From NCBI GenBank assembly GCA_964501265.1, contig CAZCSK010000004.1, forward strand, positions 38,740 to 102,739: DNA of 64,000 nt, in the 5' to 3' direction. The position numbers and the translations under genes were made by a program. The notes beneath the pieces were generated by a model. It was not told where the DNA came from. It made no database searches and saw only the letters and a list, made by a program, of their open reading frames with translations. Source of the stretch: CAZCSK01 sp964501265. GTDB lineage: Bacteria; Actinomycetota; CADDZG01; JAHWKV01. This document shows positions 1 through 7,530 of this stretch, piece after piece; position 1 is the first letter of the stretch, and each line of letters begins with the position of its first letter.

Positions 1-1
1 T

Positions 2-94
2 CCAAAGACTCAGGATATGAACTCCCGGCAAGCCAAAAACCGCGTCGATGCCCGCAAGACGAAGCGTCTCGACGATGTAATGCGAGACGGTTAG
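2..94 (+). CDS. C-terminal end of an unidentified protein (partial)
   Basis: An open frame enters from the left edge and ends at a TAG. The last 30 residues are basic and polar, ending RKTKRLDDVMRDG, as in a helical protein tail. The frame converges with the next gene and shares a few bases with its stop codon, an ordinary tail-to-tail arrangement. Too little is present to name a family. It could be a chance frame, since only about 90 bases are visible. Confidence 0.4.
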   Translation, partial: PKTQDMNSRQAKNRVDARKTKRLDDVMRDG

Positions 95-1056
95 CCGCGG
101 GGCGTAAGTTCCAGAATCACTCCCTCGCGCATCCACCGTTCGATGTTCTCCCCTAATGACCCGGTTGCCGACTGGCGTTTGGCCACCAGCAACTCACTGA
201 TCTGCTCGAATTCTTCCTTGTCTTCAGCTGTGATCGCGCGTACCGAGGCATCAAACTCCGCCATTCGCGCGTCCCGCCCTTTCCAGCGCGTAACGACTTG
301 TGCGTTTCGGACTCGCTCCGCATTTGGGATGAGCTGCTCCCGCTCTCCCGAAAGAACGAACAGTCGCTTGTCCTTCGTATAGATAAACCAGCACGGGATC
401 GGACGATCGGGCGCCGTATCGGGTGTTAACCAAATGATGTCGGACCTCTTCAGGCCTTCATCGATGGCGGAATTGATCGGCAAGGAAGCGGTCACCGAAG
501 CCGATTGGTCCCAGCCGATCGATGGGTCGGCCGTGTAGCCGAAACTAGACCAGTCAACGCCCGCGGCTTTCAAGCAGTAAAGGGCCGTGTAGTTGAAGAA
601 TTGATCGATCGCCTCCTGGGGGTCGTCGAAGTCTTCATACCGGATGATCTCTTCGTCGGGGGCCTCTCCTGCATCCAGCTTTGCGCGGCGCTGTTCTAGA
701 GCGATCGCAATTGACTGAGGCGATGCAAACTTGTCGTCGGGGCGCTCGGCCCCCGTGCCGCGCGTAGGATGCGGATCCTTACGAAAAGCAAGAACGAAGG
801 AAGCCTGCCGGTCAGGACAGATATAGCCTTCTGCCCAGAACCTGCCATCGTGCAGACGGGCCTCGAGAACGATTATCGATCCTTCGTACATCAGCCGATA
901 ACCGGTCCAGTGAGCCCTGAATGTTCGGCCCACTCCTCGCCGCAGGGCAATATCCAGGGATCCGGCGTCACCTTGTCCGGCAACGATTCGGTTGTCCGAG
1001 ATGCGCCTCGCGATCTGGTCGCGGAGTTCGATTATTGATGTCTGCGCGATGGCCAC
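91..1056 (-). CDS. Conserved hypothetical protein, possibly PPOX/split-barrel-like at its C-terminal half
   Basis: A 321-residue soluble protein without signal peptide or membrane helix. Residues about 205-275 (IWLTPDTAP...PCWFIY...LFVLSGEREQ) read like the strand pattern of pyridoxamine-phosphate-oxidase-type split barrels, where a short peptide about handling user-like substrates is followed by beta strands. This is only a resemblance and no cofactor residues can be assigned. The start is GTG, 7 bases after the stop of the ArsA-like gene upstream, so it is probably the third gene of that operon. Its function is unknown; the operon suggests a soluble partner of the ATPase pair. Confidence 0.7.
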   Translation of the reverse strand: MAIAQTSIIELRDQIARRISDNRIVAGQGDAGSLDIALRRGVGRTFRAHWTGYRLMYEGSIIVLEARLHDGRFWAEGYICPDRQASFVLAFRKDPHPTRGTGAERPDDKFASPQSIAIALEQRRAKLDAGEAPDEEIIRYEDFDDPQEAIDQFFNYTALYCLKAAGVDWSSFGYTADPSIGWDQSASVTASLPINSAIDEGLKRSDIIWLTPDTAPDRPIPCWFIYTKDKRLFVLSGEREQLIPNAERVRNAQVVTRWKGRDARMAEFDASVRAITAEDKEEFEQISELLVAKRQSATGSLGENIERWMREGVILELTPRG

Positions 1057-1063
1057 GAAAGGA

Positions 1064-2146
1064 TTATACGAACAGGAACGACGCGACTTGGTGCAGTGCA
1101 GCCAAGTCGGTCACTTCTTGGTTGAGATACGGGATCCTGGCCCGCTGATCCTCGGGAATTGCCTTCTCCAATCTCGCCAGAGCCAAGTCCTCTCTCAAGT
1201 TGAGATGTTCGAAACGACGCGCGACAGCTAAGAGAGTATTGATTGCCTCGGACGTGGAGGCAAGGCCGGAATCGATGTCGAACTTGGGATGCACTCGGTT
1301 GACGATGAGCCCCTTAACGGGCAAGCCGTAAGACGTGAGCGTAGATGCAAAGAACAGGGCTTCTTCCATGATGTGCTCGGTGGGGGCTGCTACCACAACG
1401 AAAGACGACGATTCGTCCATCAGAAGATCCAGAACCTCCTGTGCCCTCTGTTTAAATCCTTCATACATTCCCTCGAAGTTGGCGAAGAATTCGGCGGTGT
1501 CAGCGAGAACCTGGGCGCCGATGATCTTTTGAACAGCCTTGAGGAATGCCACGGCTGCGAAATTGGTGATCTTGAACAGTCCTTTGCCGCCTCCCATAGC
1601 CGGCAAGAGAAACCATTTCAGCAAACGCCCCTCGAGGAATGAAGTCATCCGTTTGGGGGCGTCTATGAAGTCGAGAGCATTCCGCGTCGGGGGAGTGTCA
1701 ATAACGATGAGGTCGTATTTCCCCTTGGAGTGGAGTTCCCAAAGTTTTTCCATCGCCATGTATTCGTGCGTTCCCGAAAGGGCACCGGAAATCGCCTGAT
1801 AAAAACGGTTGGCGATGATGCGCTTTGCGCGCTCGGGGTCGCGGGCGTTGTTCATCACGAGTTCGTCGAATGTCGTCTTGGTATCGAGCATCATTGCGTC
1901 GAGTTTCGCAGGGGCAAGCCCGGCCTTTTTGAATTGCGCAGCCGGAATACGTTTGGGCGTGTTGGAAAGCCGCTCGATGCCGAGGGAATCTGCCAACCGT
2001 TTCGCAGGATCAATGGTTACGACAATTGTCTTTCGGCCCTGGGATGCCGCCTGTAGCGCGATGGCGGCTGAAATCGTCGTTTTGCCCACGCCGCCCGAAC
2101 CGGTACATACGATGATTTTGGAATCGAGTAACCCAGCGAGGCTCAA
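1064..2146 (-). CDS. ArsA/Get3-family ATPase, second of a pair
   Basis: A 360-residue P-loop ATPase of the SIMIBI class. The Walker A motif GSGGVGKTT lies at residues 16-24, switch I-like VTIDPAKRLADSLG near 45-58, and the switch II-like VIDTPPTRNALDF in the middle. In ArsA and Get3 the first lysine of GKGGVGKT reaches across the dimer. Here it is serine, while the partner gene keeps lysine, so a heterodimer is likely. Neighbouring ArsA-like pairs are common in Actinobacteria (Rv3679-Rv3680 in M. tuberculosis). The start is TTG and forms a 4-base TTGA overlap with the upstream stop, implying translational coupling. There are no arsenite-ligand cysteines or ars genes nearby, so arsenic efflux is not supported. 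Confidence 0.85.
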   Translation of the reverse strand: MSLAGLLDSKIIVCTGSGGVGKTTISAAIALQAASQGRKTIVVTIDPAKRLADSLGIERLSNTPKRIPAAQFKKAGLAPAKLDAMMLDTKTTFDELVMNNARDPERAKRIIANRFYQAISGALSGTHEYMAMEKLWELHSKGKYDLIVIDTPPTRNALDFIDAPKRMTSFLEGRLLKWFLLPAMGGGKGLFKITNFAAVAFLKAVQKIIGAQVLADTAEFFANFEGMYEGFKQRAQEVLDLLMDESSSFVVVAAPTEHIMEEALFFASTLTSYGLPVKGLIVNRVHPKFDIDSGLASTSEAINTLLAVARRFEHLNLREDLALARLEKAIPEDQRARIPYLNQEVTDLAALHQVASFLFV

Positions 2147-3099
2147 GTCATCTGCCCTTCGATCTCGGCGGCGAGAATGTCCAACTCCGCCCTGCCGAGT
2201 TTGGCGGTGAAGAGATAAGGGATATCGACCATGGCGGCCGTGTGGGACTCGGTTTTAACGAGCTTTTCTCGGTGCTCCTGCTGCAACGCGCGGCGCTCCA
2301 CGTAAAAGCGGGAACATTCATACAGGTCGCGGGCGGCCTGTTGGCTCATGGGCGTTTCTGAAATCAGATCTGCGGGTCCCCGGAACCCTTCTATCTGCGC
2401 AGTCATGGAGGGGCTCTCGCTGATTGGGGAATAAAGCATGTTGATCAAGACCGCTGCGACATCCATCCCCACTCTTTCTTCCAAGAGCTGGGTAGTTTCA
2501 ATGGTTTCGTTCACGGGCATCTCTTCGGCCAGCGACGCGAGAAGTATGCAGACTTCCTCCGGGTCTTGAAGCCACTCGACAATTCGGCGGGCTTGGTTTG
2601 CCAGCGGACCCACCGGTACGGCATGGAGGAAGCCTTGAGGCGACCGCAGCATAGAGACCGCGTGGCCGGCTGCTGCGGTATCTAGAACGATGAGGTCATA
2701 ATCCTGTTTGCGGTTGGCCTCGTGCCACACCTTTCCGAGCATGAGGATGTCACGCAAGCCCGGAGCGGCGTGCGCCACCCAATCAAGCACTTGTGATGAG
2801 ACAATCGGCTTTGCAATGCGACCGAGGTGCAGTTGATCCGAGAAGTACTCCTCCAAGGACTTGTCTGGGGAGATGCTCATTCCGTAAAGGTTTTGATCGA
2901 GTCTGACCGGGGTGTGGCTGAGGGATTCTTCGTCGAACAGAGCCGCGAGCGCATGCTTGCCTTCCACTTCTGCGACGAGGACGCGTTTGCCGTTTCTTGA
3001 GGCCACCAGGCCAAGCGCCGCTGCAAGAGTCGTTTTACCGACCCCGCCTTTTCCGGAGATAATCCAAAGTCGTCTAGAAAGAAGGGCATCTAACAACAC
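2143..3099 (-). CDS. ArsA/Get3-family ATPase, first of a pair
   Basis: A 318-residue SIMIBI ATPase with the full deviant Walker A GKGGVGKTTL at residues 16-25, including the signature lysine. It has VAEVEGKHALAALF after the first strand and VLDTAAAGHAVSML as the switch II segment. The family couples ATP hydrolysis to handling of client proteins or anions; the actinobacterial pairs have been linked to glycerol metabolism and cell envelope in mycobacteria. Which client applies here cannot be read from the sequence. The start is GTG, 6 bases from the ATG of the divergent nfeD-like gene. It is the lead gene of a three-gene operon running leftwards. Confidence 0.85.
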   Translation of the reverse strand: MLLDALLSRRLWIISGKGGVGKTTLAAALGLVASRNGKRVLVAEVEGKHALAALFDEESLSHTPVRLDQNLYGMSISPDKSLEEYFSDQLHLGRIAKPIVSSQVLDWVAHAAPGLRDILMLGKVWHEANRKQDYDLIVLDTAAAGHAVSMLRSPQGFLHAVPVGPLANQARRIVEWLQDPEEVCILLASLAEEMPVNETIETTQLLEERVGMDVAAVLINMLYSPISESPSMTAQIEGFRGPADLISETPMSQQAARDLYECSRFYVERRALQQEHREKLVKTESHTAAMVDIPYLFTAKLGRAELDILAAEIEGQMT

Positions 3100-3105
3100 C
3101 TCGCC

Positions 3106-4233
3106 ATGATATCCAAAGCTCTTTTGACTCTTGCCGCGGCCGGAGTTATCGCAACCGGTAGCTCACTTCAGGCGCAAGAGTCGACCGTTGTCGCCGAGTA
3201 CGTCGAGATCACGGGACTGATCGACCCCGCCACCTCGAGTCACTTGTTAAGAGAGATTCGAAACGCCAATCTCGAGAATTCCGGGGTGATCGTGGTTCGG
3301 CTTGACAGCGCTGGGGGGCTCGAAGCCCATCTCGACGAACTTGTCGAGGCGATTTCGACCTCTCGCATCCCCATTGTCGTATGGGTGGCTCCGAGCGGAG
3401 CGCGTGCCGAATCCGTCGCCCTCTCCCTGTTGAAAGCCGCCCCTATCCGCGTTATCGCACCGGGGGCATTGGTGGGGCATGTGGCAGCGACCGAGGCCCT
3501 GCGTCTTGGGTTGATCGACTACACCGCGGCCTCGTTGCCTCAACTTCTCGACGGTCTGAGAGATCGTCCGGACTTCAGAGGCCGGACTTTCGTCCCTCGT
3601 TTTCACAAGATGACTTCCCTCGAGCGGTTGCAACACGGCGCGACTCGGCCTTGGGCTGCCTATCTGCTACTGCTGTTCGGCTGTTTTCTGATCATCTTCG
3701 AGGTCTATAACCCAGGAGTCGGTGGAGCCGCAGTTGCCGGGGGGGCAGCCCTTTACTTCGCCTTTTATGGATTTTCCGTCTTGCCGGTGCGATGGTTTGG
3801 AGTTGCCCTTGTGGTCTTGGGACTCGGCCTTTTCACCTACGACCTCCGAGAGTTGCGCCTTGGGCGGGCCTCGGTCGCTGCGCTCTTGGCTTTTGGGGCA
3901 GGGAGCTTTTTCACATTCCCGCGTTACCCCGATGCAGTTTCACTCGGATGGCTGACGATCGCCTCGGGTCTCGCTCTGACGCTCTTATTTTTCATCCCGG
4001 TCATGACGCAAGCATTAAGGGCCAGGACTGCGCGCCCCATTGCGGGTGCAGACAAGGTAATCGGGACGACGGGAATTGCGCGGACCGACATTGCTCCCGA
4101 CGGTCAGGTTAGCGCGGGGGGAACTCTTTGGAGAGCACGCACTTTGGGGGCCGCGATCGGGGAAGGTTCGGCCGTCGAGATAAAGGGTGTTTCAGGACTC
4201 GTACTTATGGTTGAGGAGTCCGATCGGAGTTAG
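3106..4233 (+). CDS. NfeD-family membrane protein with truncated protease domain
   Basis: A 375-residue protein with an N-terminal signal sequence (residues 1-23), a shortened ClpP/S49-like domain (30-160), about four to five membrane segments (180-305), and a C-terminal OB-fold NfeD domain (315-370). Compared with the full-length NfeD elsewhere in this window, GARAES aligns with GARAAS, so the nucleophile serine (about residue 103) is kept. However, a stretch of roughly 45 residues before LIDY is missing, and in archaeal NfeD (PH1510) that stretch carries the catalytic lysine. Proteolysis is therefore doubtful. NfeD proteins usually partner with stomatin-like SPFH proteins; none is adjacent here. 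Its start nearly abuts the divergent ArsA operon. Confidence 0.85.
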   Translation: MISKALLTLAAAGVIATGSSLQAQESTVVAEYVEITGLIDPATSSHLLREIRNANLENSGVIVVRLDSAGGLEAHLDELVEAISTSRIPIVVWVAPSGARAESVALSLLKAAPIRVIAPGALVGHVAATEALRLGLIDYTAASLPQLLDGLRDRPDFRGRTFVPRFHKMTSLERLQHGATRPWAAYLLLLFGCFLIIFEVYNPGVGGAAVAGGAALYFAFYGFSVLPVRWFGVALVVLGLGLFTYDLRELRLGRASVAALLAFGAGSFFTFPRYPDAVSLGWLTIASGLALTLLFFIPVMTQALRARTARPIAGADKVIGTTGIARTDIAPDGQVSAGGTLWRARTLGAAIGEGSAVEIKGVSGLVLMVEESDRS

Positions 4234-6051
4234 TCAGGCATTAGGCCCGCTTGTTCTTAGATCGCCGTCGCGTCTTGTAAAACCGGTTTGATCAAGATAC
4301 TCGAGCAATGGGATCGCATATTTGCGGGTGGTGCCAACCATGTCACGAAACTCCGCCACCGAAAATGGTCCCACCTCCGCCAATCGGTCCGCGACGCGCC
4401 GACGCAGATCATCTATCCACTCGGCCGGATAGATGATCCCCGCGCCGGCCTCGACTAGTTGTCCTGATCTGACGAGCGCCCTTAACAGTGCTGGGTCGTG
4501 ATGTTGGACAAGATCTGAGGCCGTCGGGGGCGATGCGCCGCCCATTCCTATTTCTTCGATCAACCTGAGAGCTTCGGGCGTCTGAACATCGGGACGGAAA
4601 TCCGGAGTCTTGATCGCGGAGGCGCCGGTGATCAACTTACGCGCGATCATCTCCTGAATCACCTCGTCGAAAGCCTCGGCGTCGATCGGCATCCACGCTC
4701 GGAGCGCTGCGAGGGACATCCCGTCTTCAAGCGGATATACAGTTTGGTGCTCTCGAACCAGGACGATGATCGCTCGAACCGTATTCTCGAACGCTTCCCT
4801 CTCCCAAATGAAATTCGCCAATTGGACGAACCCTTGAGCCGATGACTCCGGCAGAACTCCGGTCCGAAGCGCCGCATCCTGTCGCCGCAGGTGACCTTCT
4901 TCTCCAACCACGACGCGTAGGTAGTCGATGCGATCCTTAGCCGCGGCGCGAAGTTCCGCCGATCGAACGAGCGCGGGATCCTTTGGGTTCGCGTTAGAGG
5001 GACGAACCTCCAGCACCCGGCCTCCACCGAGGGTCTGCCTGCGGCCCGACTCGCGAAGGACGAAGCGGTCGCCGAATTCAAGGGCCGCGGGCTCGCTCAA
5101 ACTGATCAATGCGAAATTGACCGGTTCGGATCCGGGGACAAACCGAACGGCTGCCTCCCTTTCAGCCGAGCCCGAGTAAACCTTGAACGCCCCGCGTTCG
5201 GTTGGATCGCTCGCTCCCGGAAGCATTCGGAGTGATGCAAGGAACTGGTTCGTAATGAGCCGCGTACCCGGCCGTGCCAGCACATCGCCGCGTTCGAGAT
5301 CCTCTGGGGATAGCCCCACCAGATTCACAGCCGCGCGGTTCCCCGGCCCCAATCGATCGATCTTGCGATTGTGAGACTGAAGCCCTCGGATGCGCGCTCT
5401 TTGGCCCCCAGGCAGAACCTCCACCTCATCCTCAATCGCGAGCCAGCCCCCCACGAGTGTTCCGGTAACCACCGTTCCGGAACCCTTCATCGTGAAAACA
5501 CGATCGATCCACAGGCGCGGTCGCCCCTCATCAACGGGGGCCGGAGTGCGGCCAAGAACTTCATCGATCAACTCGGTGAGCTCCGCGATGCCTTCACGGG
5601 TTTGCGACGAGACTCCGATCATCGGCGCGCTGCGAAGGGTTGTCAGGGCGAACTTAGCAGCCACTGCTCTTTTAATTTCGTCGACCTGCTCTGAACCCAC
5701 CGTGTCGATCTTGGTGACGACTCCAATCGCGGTCTTGACTTCGAGTAGGTCCAGGATGTCCAGGTGCTCTTGCGATTGAGGTTTCCAACCTTCATTTGCT
5801 GCGACTACGAACAGCGTCACGTTAATGGCCCCAGCCCCGGCGAGCATGTTCTTGATGAACCTGCTGTGACCGGGTACGTCGACGATCCCTACCTCGCGCC
5901 CCGACGGTAACTTCAGCCAAGCGAAGCCAAGGTCGATGGTAAGGCCCCTTCGTTTCTCTTCTTCAAGACGATCTGGATCGATACCGGTGAGCGCGCGGAT
6001 AAGGGCGCTCTTGCCGTGGTCGACATGCCCGGCAGTCCCTATTACGTACAC
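4234..6051 (-). CDS. selB: Selenocysteine-specific translation elongation factor SelB
   Basis: This GTPase carries Sec-tRNA(Sec) to the ribosome and recognises the SECIS hairpin. It begins with the GTPase domain (YVIGTAGHVDHGKS with the P-loop, DVPGH as G3, TKID as G4). Two beta-barrel domains follow (SGTVVTGTL, GDVLARPG), then a C-terminal set of winged helices for mRNA binding ending in YLDQTGFTRR. I place the start at the GTG five bases after the selA stop, where SelB proteins normally begin. A GTG 48 bases upstream would add 16 residues and overlap selA. It is co-transcribed with selA. No selenoprotein, selD or selC was recognised in the window. Confidence 0.95.
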   Translation of the reverse strand: MYVIGTAGHVDHGKSALIRALTGIDPDRLEEEKRRGLTIDLGFAWLKLPSGREVGIVDVPGHSRFIKNMLAGAGAINVTLFVVAANEGWKPQSQEHLDILDLLEVKTAIGVVTKIDTVGSEQVDEIKRAVAAKFALTTLRSAPMIGVSSQTREGIAELTELIDEVLGRTPAPVDEGRPRLWIDRVFTMKGSGTVVTGTLVGGWLAIEDEVEVLPGGQRARIRGLQSHNRKIDRLGPGNRAAVNLVGLSPEDLERGDVLARPGTRLITNQFLASLRMLPGASDPTERGAFKVYSGSAEREAAVRFVPGSEPVNFALISLSEPAALEFGDRFVLRESGRRQTLGGGRVLEVRPSNANPKDPALVRSAELRAAAKDRIDYLRVVVGEEGHLRRQDAALRTGVLPESSAQGFVQLANFIWEREAFENTVRAIIVLVREHQTVYPLEDGMSLAALRAWMPIDAEAFDEVIQEMIARKLITGASAIKTPDFRPDVQTPEALRLIEEIGMGGASPPTASDLVQHHDPALLRALVRSGQLVEAGAGIIYPAEWIDDLRRRVADRLAEVGPFSVAEFRDMVGTTRKYAIPLLEYLDQTGFTRRDGDLRTSGPNA

Positions 6052-6055
6052 GGTT

Positions 6056-7510
6056 TTAGGAGAGCCGACGGAGCGCGGCTGTGACAACTTTGTCGTCACC
6101 GGGATCCACGGTTCTCAGATCAAGAACGACGGCGCCTGATTCGATTCGCGCGATAATCGCAGGATCGTTCCTCGACAATTCTGCAATCGCCTCATCGGCG
6201 GAAGGCACGCTCAGGCGCAGAAGTTTGGTTGGGATCTTGCTATCGGGAGCGGATCCGCCGCCGGCGGTCGAATATCCGGGAACGACTGTAACCGTTGCAG
6301 AGCCCTCAGCGATCGAGTGGGCACGTCGCTCGATTTCGTCCAAGGCAGCAAGCGCCATCCGCCAAAGCGGAAGCTCAGCCTCGCGGCCATCGGCATACAT
6401 CATGAGGGTCGCCTGAAGCGCAGCGATCGTGGTTTTGTCTACGCGGACGGTGCGCAACATCGGCGACTGCCTAAGTAACCCAATCGCCTTATCGGTCCCA
6501 ACAATGATCCCGGCCTGCGGTCCTCCGAGCAATTTGTCCCCCGAGAAAGTGACGATGTCGGCGCCGTCTGCGACCGCCTCAGTCACGGTGGGTTCGTCCC
6601 GCAGCCATTCGGGACTGGCTCCTGCGATCTGTCGGCGCAAGAGGCCGCTTCCCAAATCGTGAACCAGCAACAGGCCTCGCTCATGAGCAAACGCGGCGAG
6701 CTCCGCGGCTGCAACGGACGCGGCAAAGCCCTTGATTTCGTAATTGGAGGGATGGACCTTCAAAACGACGGCGGTTTGATCGGTGACAGCTTTTCTGTAG
6801 TCCTTTAGGTGAGTTCTGTTCGTTGTTCCCACCTCTCGCATCAAGGCGCCCGATGCGGCCATGATCTCGGGAATCCGAAACTCGCCGCCGATTTCGATCA
6901 ATTCGCCCCTTGAGATGATTGCTTCGCGCCCCTTCGACAGCGCGGTGAGGGCCAGCATCACTGCTGCTGCATTGTTGTTGACCACCAGAGCGGCCTCCGC
7001 CCCGACAAGTTGCGCGAGCAGGGCGGCGGCGTGGTCGTACCGGCTCCCTCGGGAGTTTGTCTCCAAGTCGTATTCAAGATTGGTGTAGCCGGGCGCCACA
7101 GCTTCGATCGCGCCAACGGCTTCGGAACCCAGCGGGGCCCGGCCCAAGTTTGTGTGCAGGATCACGCCGGTTGCGTTGATTACCCGGCTGAGCCTGCGCC
7201 GCGACCGGCCTGTGAGGAATTCCGAGGCTCGGTCAACAAGCGATTCGAACTCCGGAGCGTCTGCTCCAGTTGCTATTTCTTGCTGCGCCCGGGCGATCAC
7301 ATGCCGTGCCGCCTCAACGCGCATCGGCTGGGGGACGACCGAGGGCAGAGCGTTGCTAAGACGATCGACCTGCGGCAACCCGCGATTTCGATTCGGTGGG
7401 TTCGCAGCTTCTGGCGGGCCCAAGTCGTGACCCTCGGCGGCTGCTACCCCCCCGTGCCCCGTTCGATTCGGGGGGTTGCCAGCAGAATCTTCGCCCGGTG
7501 AAGTTTTCAT
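6056..7510 (-). CDS. selA: L-seryl-tRNA(Sec) selenium transferase SelA
   Basis: A PLP enzyme that converts Ser-tRNA(Sec) to Sec-tRNA(Sec) using selenophosphate. The PLP-lysine motif is FSGDKLLGGPQAG, preceded by HDLGSGLL. The family's N-terminal motif LPQVDRL starts only at about residue 45. The first 44 residues are encoded by a copy of repeat R1, so either SelA has acquired an R1-encoded extension or translation begins at the TTG near 7378, giving about 440 residues. The gene is divergent from the penicillin-binding protein, with 20 bases between the annotated starts. Function is secure; the start is not. Confidence 0.93.
   Translation of the reverse strand: MKTSPGEDSAGNPPNRTGHGGVAAAEGHDLGPPEAANPPNRNRGLPQVDRLSNALPSVVPQPMRVEAARHVIARAQQEIATGADAPEFESLVDRASEFLTGRSRRRLSRVINATGVILHTNLGRAPLGSEAVGAIEAVAPGYTNLEYDLETNSRGSRYDHAAALLAQLVGAEAALVVNNNAAAVMLALTALSKGREAIISRGELIEIGGEFRIPEIMAASGALMREVGTTNRTHLKDYRKAVTDQTAVVLKVHPSNYEIKGFAASVAAAELAAFAHERGLLLVHDLGSGLLRRQIAGASPEWLRDEPTVTEAVADGADIVTFSGDKLLGGPQAGIIVGTDKAIGLLRQSPMLRTVRVDKTTIAALQATLMMYADGREAELPLWRMALAALDEIERRAHSIAEGSATVTVVPGYSTAGGGSAPDSKIPTKLLRLSVPSADEAIAELSRNDPAIIARIESGAVVLDLRTVDPGDDKVVTAALRRLS
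7398..7460 (-). repeat. Dispersed repeat R1, copy in the selA 5' region
   Basis: Read on the minus strand, a G-rich box ending GGGGTAGCAGC (7440-7460) is followed by exactly 23 bases of less conserved sequence and then by a second box, CGCCAGAAGCTGCGAACCC (7398-7416). GCAGC and GCTGC plus the G- and C-runs can pair, giving a hairpin. The same two boxes at the same spacing occur near 20.7 kb and in the array near 58 kb. Here the unit is flanked by an imperfect direct repeat containing CCGAATCGAA. Confidence 0.85.
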
Positions 7511-7530
7511 CTGGGAATATCCTAGACTCG

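Noticed and set aside
1064..3099. Arsenite efflux ATPases
   Set aside because: No arsenite-binding cysteines and no arsB, arsC or arsR nearby; actinobacterial ArsA-like pairs have other roles.
7457..7479. A tRNA T-arm-like stretch (CCCCG-TTCGATT-CGGGG) followed by GGTTGCC, near selA, suggesting tRNA(Sec)
   Set aside because: GGCAACC occurs 95 bases upstream, but no anticodon arm with TCA or long variable arm can be drawn; the stretch belongs to the R1 flanks.
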